Shown in pieces: positions 51,572 to 60,993 of a stretch of 64,000 nt of DNA. The notes beneath the pieces were generated by a model, which was not told the DNA's origin, did not search any database, and worked only from the letters and a program-made list of their open reading frames with translations. How positions within the stretch are numbered: position 1 is the stretch's first letter; the number at the start of each line of letters is the position of its first letter. Source of the DNA: an uncultured Flavobacteriaceae bacterium (GTDB lineage: Bacteria > Bacteroidota > Bacteroidia > Flavobacteriales > Flavobacteriaceae); assembly GCA_947501625.1 (NCBI GenBank), contig CANMWN010000003.1, positions 333,437 to 397,436 of the forward strand, given 5' to 3'. Made by a program: the position numbers and the translations under genes.

Positions 51572-52347
51572 AATATATATTTTACTAAAATTCTTATTCC
51601 AACTATAGCAATTAAAACTGCAGTTATTCTTTTAATTTGAATAGGAGTAAAATAACGGTTGCTTAACCTACTACCAATTTGCCCTCCAATAAATACGGTA
51701 ATCAATAAAATAGAAGTAAGTTTCCATTCAATTATGAAATTAGGATTTGAATATTGTCCAATCAATCCTGCAATTGAATTAACCAATATAAAAAAACTTG
51801 CAGTTGCCGCTATTTTTTTTGGACTATCCCAATTTGATAGATGTAGTAGAGGAGCCAGAAAGATTCCACCACCAATTCCAACTAATCCTGATAAAAACCC
51901 AATAAATCCACCATAACTTGCATTTTTAGTCATACTTAGTTGAGAATTTTTATCTTCTAATGATATAATACGTTTAGAAACCCACATTGTTACTGCAGCA
52001 AACAACAAAGTACATCCTAAAAGAATAAAAAAGAAAGTTTGACTAATAGTTAAATATCCGCCAATAAATGCTAATGGAACACTAAAGAAAACTAATGGAA
52101 CTACTTTTTTCCAATTATAAAGTTTCTCTTTTTGGTATATTATAACATTACTAAAAACTACGACAATATTGCAAAGTAAAGCTGTTGATCGAATTTGAAT
52201 AAATGCTATTCCAGTTAGCGCTAATATTGCCAAATAACTTGAGCCGCCACCAAAACCTACTGAAGAATAAAGAATAGCAACAATTAGGAAAAGTAAAATT
52301 ACTTGCCAATGAGATATTAGTATATTTATTAATTCTGTTTGCTCCAA
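51568..52347 (-). CDS. TauE/SafE-family membrane transporter
   Basis: A 259-residue protein with about eight helices and the two half-repeats of the TauE/SafE family (LYSSVGFGGGSSYLAILALTGI and YGGFIGFLSGLVGIGGGIFLAPLLHL). Members export sulfite, sulfoacetate or related anions; the substrate here is unknown. It stands alone on the minus strand, ending by a four-base overlap with the convergent SCO gene, and lies beyond a terminator from the upstream lipoprotein gene. Confidence 0.88.
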   Translation of the reverse strand: MEQTELINILISHWQVILLFLIVAILYSSVGFGGGSSYLAILALTGIAFIQIRSTALLCNIVVVFSNVIIYQKEKLYNWKKVVPLVFFSVPLAFIGGYLTISQTFFFILLGCTLLFAAVTMWVSKRIISLEDKNSQLSMTKNASYGGFIGFLSGLVGIGGGIFLAPLLHLSNWDSPKKIAATASFFILVNSIAGLIGQYSNPNFIIEWKLTSILLITVFIGGQIGSRLSNRYFTPIQIKRITAVLIAIVGIRILVKYIF

Positions 52348-52388
52348 AATGTTTTATCTTATTTGAGTTATAATTGGTAAAAATAAAA

Positions 52389-52422
52389 AAACTACCTTTA
52401 AAAATGTTTTCAAAGGTAGTTT
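52389..52422 (-). terminator. Rho-independent terminator after the small lipoprotein gene
   Basis: A perfect 11-base inverted repeat (AAACTACCTTT / AAAGGTAGTTT). Read on the minus strand, it is followed by a run of T. It lies 75 bases past the stop of the small lipocalin-like lipoprotein gene and before the TauE-family gene. Confidence 0.8.
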
Positions 52423-52496
52423 CCAACTAACTAACCAACTAAATACTATAAAAATGTTATATAATTGGGCCTTGGGGATGTTGGGGACTTATATTA

Positions 52497-52958
52497 TTAT
52501 ATTTTTTCAAAAGTCAAGTAATCTGTTCCTCCATTTCCACCACTTACGTCAATTAATTCTATTTTGGTAGAAGAATACCTGATAATATCCCAATCATCAG
52601 TAAGTTCTTGAAAATTTGCTGGAGTAGAGAATGAAATATTAAAATCTGTATCATCGCTACTGCTACTACTACTACTACTACTACTATTGCTACTTGTAAT
52701 TGACCAAGTGCCATTAACTGTTTCAGTATTTTTTGTTGCAGTTAATGTGCCATTTGTGTTAAAATTAAATTGATAACCATTAAAATTACTTGTTTCATCC
52801 TGATCTGTATCAAAATAATAGGTAATTCTCCAGGCTCCAGATGACGCAGTTTCTTTTATTTCATTGATATCAGTTGTATTGTTAAAAGTTTCATCATCAT
52901 CTGAACAAGTTGTTGACATTGTTAAAACTGCTAACATTAATAAAGCTATTCTTTTCAT
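52497..52958 (-). CDS. Small lipocalin-like lipoprotein with a polyserine tract
   Basis: A 153-residue exported protein (signal ending LTMSTTCSDDD). The mature part is one beta-rich module with WRITYYFDTDQDETSNFNGYQFNFN, GTLTATKN, TVNGTWSI and the ending LIDVSGGNGGTDYLTFEKI. It is clearly related to the last module of the large lipoprotein encoded 37 bases upstream, where the ending is LKDVSGGNGTTDILVFEKL. A run of serines (SSSSSSSSSS) is encoded by a triplet repeat and interrupts a loop. It is probably co-transcribed with the large paralogue. Function unknown. Confidence 0.75.
   Translation of the reverse strand: MKRIALLMLAVLTMSTTCSDDDETFNNTTDINEIKETASSGAWRITYYFDTDQDETSNFNGYQFNFNTNGTLTATKNTETVNGTWSITSSNSSSSSSSSSSDDTDFNISFSTPANFQELTDDWDIIRYSSTKIELIDVSGGNGGTDYLTFEKI
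52663..52686. repeat. Trinucleotide repeat, eight perfect CTA units
   Basis: Eight tandem CTA units are flanked by slightly degenerate copies (CTACTG before, TTGCTA after). They read as AGT serine codons on the minus strand, inside the small lipoprotein gene. Changes in unit number would keep the frame and only lengthen or shorten the serine loop. Confidence 0.85.
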
Positions 52959-52995
52959 GGTTATATATTTTATAGGTTATTTTTTAATATTATTC

Positions 52996-54756
52996 TTAAA
53001 GTTTTTCAAAAACTAGGATATCTGTTGTGCCATTTCCGCCACTAACATCTTTTAATTCTATTCTATTAGTTTCTAAGTCATAAACATCCCAATCATCATT
53101 AAATTCATCGAAAGGTGTTTGTGCACCAAAGTCTAAAATCATTTTTAACTGTCCATCATCAATAGTTGTTGACCAAGTACCTGAAATAGTTCCTGAAGAG
53201 TTGACAGCAACTACAGTACCATCAGCATGAAAGGTTATTTCATAACCATTATAATCTGCTGTTTCATCTTCACCTGAATCATTATAGTTGGCAACGACCC
53301 AATTTCCTTCAGTAACTATTGTTGTTAAGTCTGAGGTATTTGTATCGTTACTACAATCTTTTTCAATAACCATTTCATCACTTGTTGTATTATGATGCAT
53401 TGCAAGTCTGTCTCCTTCACATTCTGTAATAATCCAATTACCTGTAATTGCTTGAATATCTGCACCTATAACATTGTTAAACTCAAGAATAACTCCATCT
53501 GCACTTTCAGATGTTGACCAAGTTGCATTTATAACATCGCTGTTTGAAGAATTCGTAATAACCAATTCCTGATTGTTATTAAAATCTAAATCATAGATAA
53601 TTAAATTATCACTTCCATTATAGTTTACTACATTCCAAACACAGTTCATTACATAAGAATCAATATCAGATTCTGAGCAATTTGGTTGTGTATTTGTTCC
53701 ACACTCTCCTTTTTCAAATCTTAGTCTATCCTCTCCATTTCTGAAATCTAACTTAAATTCGTTATCATCTTCTATTTCATGTAAAATCCAATGTTCGTTA
53801 TTGAAATCTGATAAATCATCTATATAAATGTTTATTTGAATATTATCTGCAGTGACTAAATTCCAATTACCAGAATAAGATGTTCCATTATACTCTACTA
53901 TTATTGTTTCATTTTCATAAAAACTAAATACATATCCTTGATATTGATCTTCTAAATCTTCATCATTGATCTCTAATTTATCTACTGTCCAATTACAATC
54001 GATCAATAAGTTTATAAAATCATTTTGGGAAATGTCATTCTCATCATCATCATTCCAATCATAATCATCATCTTCATCACATTGATCAATTGCATTTTCA
54101 ATTGCATCCTCTAGAGATGATAGACTGTCTATAGTCATTGAAGTTCCATCTGCTAATATTACAGTAATAGGAAAAGAAATGCTTGCAATATCACTTTCAT
54201 CTAAGTCTTCGATAAAATTGTACATTTCTTCATCATTATGAATAGTTACTGTACTAATTTGATTGTTTTGAGAGTTGAAAACCGAAAAAGTTATTGGATA
54301 TTGAAAGTCAATACACTCTATATCATCATCTTCTTCATTTTCATCATTACATTGATTGGTGTATTCATCCAATTCTGATTGGTTTTGTATTACTACTTCT
54401 GTAAAATCAGATAAAATAATTGTTATAGGAAAAAGTATATCTATAGTATCATTATCATTGCTGAACTCATCAAAAATAGCTTCAATAATAGCAAAATCTT
54501 CTTCTGAATCAATAGTTATTTCAAGTCCATTTGCAAAAACTGTTACTGGAAGTTCAACGTTATAACAGTTCGCATAATCTATAATGTTATCACTAGAACC
54601 ATCATTGGTAGAGGTTCTTTGCATCAACGATGCAACTGTTGAACTTGCAGTTATGGTTTCTTGTGTTTCTTCTTGAGTTGTTATACTTACTTCATCTTGA
54701 CAAGAAGTAAAAAATAAAAACAAAAATAATGTTGAGGTAAAAAATGTTTTTTTCAT
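52996..54756 (-). CDS. Large modular acidic lipoprotein
   Basis: A 586-residue lipoprotein (LFLFFTSCQDE); I chose the ATG at 54756, not the one at 54822, because it gives a normal signal. The first 230 residues hold two repeats, each with twin strands of the type LPVTVFANGLEITID / FPITIILSDFTEVVI and a very acidic end (QCNDENEEDDD, QCDEDDDYDWNDDDEND). Then come three lipocalin-like modules of about 100 residues: CNWTVDKLEIN..., CVWNVVNYNG... and GNWVVANYNDS.... The last matches the neighbouring small lipoprotein. It is divergent from an ECF sigma system and is a good candidate for its target. Function unknown. Confidence 0.75.
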   Translation of the reverse strand: MKKTFFTSTLFLFLFFTSCQDEVSITTQEETQETITASSTVASLMQRTSTNDGSSDNIIDYANCYNVELPVTVFANGLEITIDSEEDFAIIEAIFDEFSNDNDTIDILFPITIILSDFTEVVIQNQSELDEYTNQCNDENEEDDDIECIDFQYPITFSVFNSQNNQISTVTIHNDEEMYNFIEDLDESDIASISFPITVILADGTSMTIDSLSSLEDAIENAIDQCDEDDDYDWNDDDENDISQNDFINLLIDCNWTVDKLEINDEDLEDQYQGYVFSFYENETIIVEYNGTSYSGNWNLVTADNIQINIYIDDLSDFNNEHWILHEIEDDNEFKLDFRNGEDRLRFEKGECGTNTQPNCSESDIDSYVMNCVWNVVNYNGSDNLIIYDLDFNNNQELVITNSSNSDVINATWSTSESADGVILEFNNVIGADIQAITGNWIITECEGDRLAMHHNTTSDEMVIEKDCSNDTNTSDLTTIVTEGNWVVANYNDSGEDETADYNGYEITFHADGTVVAVNSSGTISGTWSTTIDDGQLKMILDFGAQTPFDEFNDDWDVYDLETNRIELKDVSGGNGTTDILVFEKL

Positions 54757-54854
54757 GACTACTTTATTTTTAGTGTGTGGGAAAATTTTATTATAGTATG
54801 TTTTGCTAATGAAACAATTCAAAGTTTGAAACTCCTACCTTTAAAAAAATAAAT

Positions 54855-54862
54855 TATATTTG
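54855..54862 (+). promoter_or_regulatory. -7 element before the ECF sigma gene
   Basis: TATATTTG is an exact match to TAnnTTTG, 16 bases before the ATG. A TTTG occurs 26 bases upstream, a little further than usual for the -33 element. The same 122-base gap serves the divergent lipoprotein gene, for which I saw no clear element. Confidence 0.45.
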
Positions 54863-54878
54863 AAAAGGTTTAAAATTA

Positions 54879-55397
54879 ATGAGCAATAAAATTCAAAATA
54901 ATATTTGTGAGGAAAAATTATTTTCAACTATTTATATGAAATATTCAAAATCGTTACATGATTTTTTATATTATAAATATGGTGAGCGTATAAATCCTGA
55001 AGATAAAGTTCAAGAAGCTTTTATTAAGTTATGGAATCATTGTAAAGATGTATCTATTGATAAAGTAAAGAGTTATTTGTTTACTGTAGCTAATAATTCT
55101 ACGCTCAATGATATTAAACATCAGAAAGTTGTATTAAAATATCAAAAAAATATTCCGAAAAACTATACTAATGAATCTCCAGAATTTTTGATGGAAGAAA
55201 CTGAATATATGATAAAATACCAAAAAGCATTATCTAATTTGACTGAAGGACAACGAGAAGCGTTTTTATTGAATAGAATAGAGGGTAAGAAGCATAAAGA
55301 AATTGCAAGTTTATTAGGAATTTCAATAAAAGCAGTAGAAAAACGCTTATATGGTGCTCTAAAGAGATTAAGAAAAGATATTGAAGGGATAAGGTAG
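54879..55397 (+). CDS. ECF-type RNA polymerase sigma factor
   Basis: A 172-residue sigma factor of the extracytoplasmic-function group. Region 2 is visible in DFLYYKYGERINPEDKVQEAFIKLWNHCKDVSIDKVKSYLFTVANN. Region 4 is in LSNLTEGQREAFLLNRIEGKKHKEIASLLGISIKAVEKRLYGALKRLRK. It is followed after 44 bases by a FecR-type regulator and then a TonB-dependent receptor, the layout of cell-surface signalling systems. Upon ligand binding by the receptor it should switch on its own target genes, perhaps the divergent lipoprotein genes. Confidence 0.92.
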   Translation: MSNKIQNNICEEKLFSTIYMKYSKSLHDFLYYKYGERINPEDKVQEAFIKLWNHCKDVSIDKVKSYLFTVANNSTLNDIKHQKVVLKYQKNIPKNYTNESPEFLMEETEYMIKYQKALSNLTEGQREAFLLNRIEGKKHKEIASLLGISIKAVEKRLYGALKRLRKDIEGIR

Positions 55398-55441
55398 GAT
55401 TTATTAATTTTTAGTTGTTGTATTAATAGTTTGAGAAAATT

Positions 55442-56338
55442 ATGAAAAAAGAAGAGTTAATAAAAAAATGGTTGGATAATGAGTTATCTCCAGTTGAATA
55501 TGAGCAATTCAAGCAATTGGAAGAGTATAATTCATATATAAAATTGTCTGAAAAAGCGCATTTATTTAAAGCGCCAAGTTTTAATAGTCCAGAAGGGTAT
55601 GAAAAGTTGAGATCAACTATTGATACAAAAAGAATGTCTAGAAAGATGTTTGTTAGGTTGAAACCTGTAATGAATATAGCAGCTGTATTTATTATTGGTT
55701 TTGTTATTTATTCCCTGTTTTTTGTAAATCATTTAACAGTTGTTAATACATTGGCTAGCGAAAAAAGCACCGTAAAATTACCTGACAATTCTGTTGCGCA
55801 ATTAAATTCACAGTCTGAAATATCTTTTGATAAAAATTCTTGGAATCAAAAAAGAGAAGTGCTATTAAAAGGAGAGATTTTTTTTAAAGTAGCAAAAGGC
55901 TCTAAATTTAATGTACATACTTCTTCAGGCATCGTATCAGTACTTGGGACACAATTTAATGTGAAAAATCGTAATGATTATTTTGAAGTTACCTGTTATG
56001 AAGGAAAAGTTAATGTCAACACAAATGATAAAAACTTAATACTTAACGCAGGAGACATTGTACGCTTTTTTAATGGAGAAGTAATTGAAGATATAATTAC
56101 GATTAATCATCCAACTTGGATAGATAATCTTAGCAGTTTTAAGAGCGTTCCTTTTTCAGAAGTTATTGCAGAATTTGAAAGGCAGTATAATGTGAGCGTT
56201 GAAACAGATTTGAATATGAATACGCTCTTTACAGGAACATTTACTCATACTGATAAAAAGTTAGCTCTTTCATCTATAACAATCCCTATGAATTTAAATT
56301 ATACTATTGAAAACAATATTATAAGGATACACGAGTGA
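55442..56338 (+). CDS. FecR-family anti-sigma regulator
   Basis: A 298-residue FecR-type protein. It has a cytoplasmic N-terminus (LIKKWLDNELSPVEYEQFKQLEEY), one membrane helix near residue 85 (IAAVFIIGFVIYSLFF) and a FecR periplasmic domain (KSTVKLPDNSVAQLNSQSEISFD...REVLLKGEIFFKVAKG). A C-terminal DUF4974 domain follows (PFSEVIAEFERQYNVSVETD). It relays the receptor's signal and controls the ECF sigma factor encoded upstream. The stop overlaps the receptor gene by four bases. Confidence 0.93.
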   Translation: MKKEELIKKWLDNELSPVEYEQFKQLEEYNSYIKLSEKAHLFKAPSFNSPEGYEKLRSTIDTKRMSRKMFVRLKPVMNIAAVFIIGFVIYSLFFVNHLTVVNTLASEKSTVKLPDNSVAQLNSQSEISFDKNSWNQKREVLLKGEIFFKVAKGSKFNVHTSSGIVSVLGTQFNVKNRNDYFEVTCYEGKVNVNTNDKNLILNAGDIVRFFNGEVIEDIITINHPTWIDNLSSFKSVPFSEVIAEFERQYNVSVETDLNMNTLFTGTFTHTDKKLALSSITIPMNLNYTIENNIIRIHE

Positions 56339-58851
56339 ATCTTAAAAAGACTTATATCTTAATAGCACTTTTTCTTTTTTGCCAAACTTTTTACGCGCAA
56401 GAAACGCAAGGAAAAATATCGCTCATAAAAGTTATTGAACAGTTAGAAAAAAAATTTCAATGTCATTTTTCTTATGCTGATGAAAATGTTACAAATATAT
56501 TTGTTCCTTTACCTCCTACTTACACTAAACTAGAAGATTATATTATTTTTTTAGATGAAAACACAAATTTAGATTTCAATATACTGAAGAATAATATTGT
56601 AACTATAAGTCTAGTAAATAACTATAGTGATATTTGCGGATATTTATTAGACAAAGATACTGGTGAGCCGATTGAAAATGCAGTTTTGCAATCCAAAAAT
56701 ATACAAGCACTAACGGATTCTAAAGGATTTTTTGAATTGAATAAAATCGCAAAAAACGAATTTATTTCTATAAGGCATTTAGGTTATAAATCAGTTGTTT
56801 ATTTGCCAAATAAATTTGAAGTTGGAGAATGCAATAATTATTATTTAGTTTCAAAAACTGAATATATAAAAGAAGTAATTATTCGTAATTTTTTAACCAA
56901 AGGCATCAAAAAGAAAATTGATGGAAGTTATGAAATAAACTATAAAAACTTTGGAATACTTCCTGGACTTATAGACACAGATGTGTTACAGAGTTTACAA
57001 GCTATACCTGGAGTCAATAGTGTGGATGAAACTATCACAAATATCAATATTAGAGGTGGCGCACATCATGAAAATTTAATTCTTTGGGATGGTGTTAAAA
57101 TGTATCAATCGGGACATTTTTTTGGTTTAATATCAGCATTTAACCCACATCTTACAAAAAGAGCGGTGTTGTTAAAAAATGGAACTCCTGCAAATTATTC
57201 AGATGGAGTCTCAGGAACTATTTTAATGTTTACGGACAATCAATTAAATCATACTTTTAAGTCCGAAATTGGTCAGAATCTGATAAATACAGATGTTTTT
57301 TTTGACATTCCATTTAACAAAAAATCTTCAATCCAAATAGCCGCTAGAAAATCCATAAATGATTTTGTTAAAACACCAACTTATAATAGTTATTTTGATA
57401 AAGCCTTTGAAAATACTGAAGTGGTTAGTAATTCTCAAAATGTAATTAGTTTTAATGATAACTTTTCATTTAATGATGTGTCTGCTAGAATACTCTATCA
57501 ATTGACTGATAAAGATATGATCAGAGTAAATCTTCTTGCAGTGAATAATAAATTATCATTTTTAGAAAACTCTATAGAAAATGCAATAGAAGAGTCTAAA
57601 GAGAGTAACGTATCTCAAAATAATTTAGTCGCAAGTATTTTTTTTAATAGAAAATGGAATAAACGATTAACAACTTCAATGCAAATTTATGGAACAAAAT
57701 ATTTATTAAGATCTATTAATCAGGATATTATTAACAATCAACGCTTGAAGCAAAAGAATGAAGTTATTGAAGAATCAATAAAAATAAACGCTAAATATTT
57801 ATTAGGTGATAGATATTCACTTCACAATAGTTATGAATTTATTGAAACAGGAATAACGAGTATTCAAGATGTTGATAATCCTCTTTTCTATAATGAGGTA
57901 AAAGAAGTGATAAGAAAACATGGTCTTTCTACCCAAATGACATATCAATCAATGGACAAAAAAACAACTTTGAGTACTGGTGTAAGGCTAAATTATATTG
58001 AGAAGTTTGGAACTTTTTTTATTGAACCTCGATTAAATATCAATCAACAGATTGATAAAAATATTTCTCTAGAATTTTTAGGTGAATTGAAACACCAAAC
58101 AACAACTCAGGTGGTCGATTTTCAAAATGATTTTTTGGGCGTAGAAAATAGAAGATGGCTCTTGAGTAATAATATTAATATTCCAATTGTTAAGAGTAAA
58201 CAAGCCTCAATTGGGATTCACTATAATAATAAGGGTTGGTTGGTTACTGCTGAGGGCTATTTTAAGTTTGTAGATGGAATAACAAGTCAGAGTCAAGGAT
58301 TTCAAAATCAATATCAATTTATCAAAACCACTGGAAGTTATAGTGCGCTAGGATTTGATTTTTTAATAAACAAACGCCTTAATAATAGTAGTTTTTGGTT
58401 TAATTATAGTTTTGGTGACAATAGTTATAAGTTTAAAGAATTAAATGAAATGGAATTTCCAAGTAATTTTGATATTACTCATTCAATTTCAATAGCATCT
58501 TCTCTTGAATTAAAGAAAATAAAATTTTCAGGAGGTTTGAATTGGCATTCTGGTAAGCCAACAACATCTTTGGTTTTAAATAATGAAGTTGTTGATGATG
58601 AATTGAATTATCAATCACCAAATAGCAGTCGATTAAAGGATTATTTACGAGTAGATTTATCGGCACAATATCGCTTTAATATTTCAGAAAAAGTAAAAGC
58701 ACAGGCTGGAGTTGCACTTTGGAATCTTTTGAATAAAAAAAGTGAATTGAATAAGTATTATGAGTTTCAGACTAGTAGTAATACAATAAGCAAAGTTGTT
58801 GAATCGTCTTTAAATTTCACTCCCAATTTTAGTTTTAGAGTTTCGTTTTAA
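56335..58851 (+). CDS. TonB-dependent receptor with a signalling (STN) domain
   Basis: An 838-residue outer-membrane receptor. After the signal (LFLFCQTFYAQ), an STN/FecA-type signalling domain (residues 25-95) is followed by a carboxypeptidase-regulatory-like domain (ICGYLLDKDTGEPIENAVLQSKN...). Next are the plug (VLQSLQAIPGVNSVDETITNINIRGGAHHENLILWDGVKMY) and a 22-stranded barrel ending in phenylalanine-type FRVSF. The STN domain contacts FecR and thus couples ligand uptake to sigma activation. The ligand is unknown; HHENLILWDG in the plug is typical of this subfamily. No SusD-like partner is present. Confidence 0.9.
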   Translation: MNLKKTYILIALFLFCQTFYAQETQGKISLIKVIEQLEKKFQCHFSYADENVTNIFVPLPPTYTKLEDYIIFLDENTNLDFNILKNNIVTISLVNNYSDICGYLLDKDTGEPIENAVLQSKNIQALTDSKGFFELNKIAKNEFISIRHLGYKSVVYLPNKFEVGECNNYYLVSKTEYIKEVIIRNFLTKGIKKKIDGSYEINYKNFGILPGLIDTDVLQSLQAIPGVNSVDETITNINIRGGAHHENLILWDGVKMYQSGHFFGLISAFNPHLTKRAVLLKNGTPANYSDGVSGTILMFTDNQLNHTFKSEIGQNLINTDVFFDIPFNKKSSIQIAARKSINDFVKTPTYNSYFDKAFENTEVVSNSQNVISFNDNFSFNDVSARILYQLTDKDMIRVNLLAVNNKLSFLENSIENAIEESKESNVSQNNLVASIFFNRKWNKRLTTSMQIYGTKYLLRSINQDIINNQRLKQKNEVIEESIKINAKYLLGDRYSLHNSYEFIETGITSIQDVDNPLFYNEVKEVIRKHGLSTQMTYQSMDKKTTLSTGVRLNYIEKFGTFFIEPRLNINQQIDKNISLEFLGELKHQTTTQVVDFQNDFLGVENRRWLLSNNINIPIVKSKQASIGIHYNNKGWLVTAEGYFKFVDGITSQSQGFQNQYQFIKTTGSYSALGFDFLINKRLNNSSFWFNYSFGDNSYKFKELNEMEFPSNFDITHSISIASSLELKKIKFSGGLNWHSGKPTTSLVLNNEVVDDELNYQSPNSSRLKDYLRVDLSAQYRFNISEKVKAQAGVALWNLLNKKSELNKYYEFQTSSNTISKVVESSLNFTPNFSFRVSF

Positions 58852-58939
58852 AAAATTGTAACATTAAAGTTTGAAAATAAACCCTTTATTAAAGTCATTG
58901 AAGAATTTATTATTTTAGTAGTTTAAAAAACGCTTATCA

Positions 58940-60835
58940 ATGAATTTTCAAATTTCATCACTTAAAGAATATCAAGAAACTTATAAAAAATCAATTGAAA
59001 ACCCATCAGAATTTTGGGACGAAGTTGCCAGTCATTTTTATTGGCGAGAAAAATGGGAAAAAACTTTTGAGTATGATTGGTCAATACCTGAAACCAAATG
59101 GTTTATTGGAGGTAAACTCAATATTACAGAAAATTGCTTAGATAGGCACTTAGAAACTCGTGGAGATCAAACTGCAATTATTTGGGAGCCTAATAATCCA
59201 AAAGATACAGTAATTCATGTTACTTATAAGCAATTACATTCTAAAGTATGCCAATTTGCCAATGTTTTAAAAAATAATGGAGTTGTAAAAGGAGATAGAG
59301 TGTGTATTTATATGCCCATGGTTTTAGAACTTTCAATTGCAGTTTTGGCTTGTGCTAGAATAGGAGCAGTACATTCGGTAGTTTTTGCAGGTTTTTCTTC
59401 TACCGCATTAGCCGCAAGAATTAATGATGCTGAATGTAAAATTTTATTAACTGCAGATGGAGGTTTTAGAGGTGATAAAATCACTCCTTTAAAAGATATT
59501 GCTGATGAAGCATTAAAGACTTGCCCAAGTATTCAAAAATCTATTGTTTATCAAAGAACTAAACAGAATGTTTTTTGGAATAATAAAATTGATGTTTGGT
59601 GGCATGATGAATTAAGAAAAGTGGATGATAACTGTCCTGCTGAAGTTATGGATTCAGAAGATATGTTGTTTATTTTATATACATCTGGTTCCACAGGAAA
59701 GCCTAAGGGAATGGTTCATACTTGTGGAGGTTATATGGTATATGCAACGTATTCTTTTCAAAATGTTTTTCAATATAAGCAAGGTGATGTTTATTGGTGC
59801 ACGGCTGATATTGGTTGGATTACTGGTCATAGTTATATTGTTTATGGACCTTTAGCATCTGGAGCAACAACAGTAATGTTTGAAGGAGTGCCAAGTTATC
59901 CTGATTTTGGACGTTTTTGGGAAGTTTGTGAAAAACATAAAGTCAATCAATTTTATACAGCACCAACTGCAATTAGAGCATTGGCTAAGCATCCAACGGA
60001 ATTAGTAAATAAATATGATTTGTCTAGTTTAAAAGTTTTAGGAACTGTTGGTGAACCAATAAATGAGGAGGCTTGGCATTGGTATGATGACAATGTTGGT
60101 AAGAATAAGTGTCCAATTGTTGATACTTGGTGGCAAACAGAAACTGGAGGTATGATGATTTCTTCTTTAGCAGGAGTTACTAATGATAAACCTACTTTTG
60201 CAACGTTACCATTACCTGGAATTCAGCCTGTTTTGTTAGATAATAATGGAGAGGAAATAACAAAGCAGAAAGCAGAAGGAATTTTAGCAATAAAACACCC
60301 TTGGCCGAGTTTAGCAAGAACTATATATGGTAATCATGAACGCTATAAAAATGTTTATTTTTCCGCTTATCCAAATCATTATTTTCCAGGAGATGGTGCA
60401 TTGAGAGATGAAAATGGAAATTATAGGATTACAGGTAGAGTAGATGATGTTGTTATTGTTTCTGGACATAATTTAGGTACAGCTCCAATTGAAAATGCTA
60501 TTAATGAACATGAAAAAGTTGTTGAAAGTGCAGTAGTTGGTTTCCCACATGACATAAAAGGGAATGCTCTTTGTGCCTATGTAATTACATATGATAATGT
60601 TGATGAATCAACAGATTTAATTAATGAAATTAAGCAAATTGTTTCTGACTTTATAGGTCCAATCGCAAAGCCTGATAAAATTATTTTTGTGAGTGGTTTG
60701 CCTAAAACTAGGTCTGGAAAAATTATGAGAAGAATACTTAGAAAAATAGCATCAAACGACGTTACAAATTTAGGTGATATTTCCACTTTACTAAACCCGA
60801 ATGTGGTTGAAGAAATAATAAATTCATTTAAATAA
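58940..60835 (+). CDS. acs: Acetyl-coenzyme A synthetase
   Basis: A 631-residue AMP-forming acetyl-CoA synthetase. Adenylate-forming motifs are YTSGSTGKPKGMVHTCGGYM, VDTWWQTETGG and YRITGRVDDVVIVSGHNLG, and the C-terminal PKTRSGKIMRRILRKIA contains the lysine that is often acetylated for control. The acetate pocket tryptophan is in DTWWQTET. It activates acetate for the TCA cycle or lipids; together with the CoA-transferase at 31884-33167 it gives the cell two routes for acetate. It is a single-gene unit. The preceding 88 bases show no good promoter match. Confidence 0.96.
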   Translation: MNFQISSLKEYQETYKKSIENPSEFWDEVASHFYWREKWEKTFEYDWSIPETKWFIGGKLNITENCLDRHLETRGDQTAIIWEPNNPKDTVIHVTYKQLHSKVCQFANVLKNNGVVKGDRVCIYMPMVLELSIAVLACARIGAVHSVVFAGFSSTALAARINDAECKILLTADGGFRGDKITPLKDIADEALKTCPSIQKSIVYQRTKQNVFWNNKIDVWWHDELRKVDDNCPAEVMDSEDMLFILYTSGSTGKPKGMVHTCGGYMVYATYSFQNVFQYKQGDVYWCTADIGWITGHSYIVYGPLASGATTVMFEGVPSYPDFGRFWEVCEKHKVNQFYTAPTAIRALAKHPTELVNKYDLSSLKVLGTVGEPINEEAWHWYDDNVGKNKCPIVDTWWQTETGGMMISSLAGVTNDKPTFATLPLPGIQPVLLDNNGEEITKQKAEGILAIKHPWPSLARTIYGNHERYKNVYFSAYPNHYFPGDGALRDENGNYRITGRVDDVVIVSGHNLGTAPIENAINEHEKVVESAVVGFPHDIKGNALCAYVITYDNVDESTDLINEIKQIVSDFIGPIAKPDKIIFVSGLPKTRSGKIMRRILRKIASNDVTNLGDISTLLNPNVVEEIINSFK

Positions 60836-60935
60836 TTGATTATCAGTTTATTAGTGTAAAATATGTAATTTGTTGATAAAAGTTAACTTTTTATTTATTT
60901 AAGAGTGTATTATATTAATTTTTACCTTTTGTATG

Positions 60936-60965
60936 TTGAATTATTCATAAAACCTTTTATATTTG
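60936..60965 (+). promoter_or_regulatory. Bacteroidota-type promoter before a small secreted protein
   Basis: TTG (60936-60938), a 19-base spacer and TATATTTG (60958-60965) match the -33/-7 consensus well. The ATG of the next gene follows 28 bases later. Confidence 0.65.
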
Positions 60966-60993
60966 TAATACCTATTACTTAAACTACTAAAAT

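Noticed and set aside
52151..52426. 91-codon minus-strand frame overlapping the start of the TauE-family gene
   Set aside because: It is out of frame with the transporter, runs through the terminator at 52389-52422 and has an asparagine/phenylalanine-rich product without pattern.
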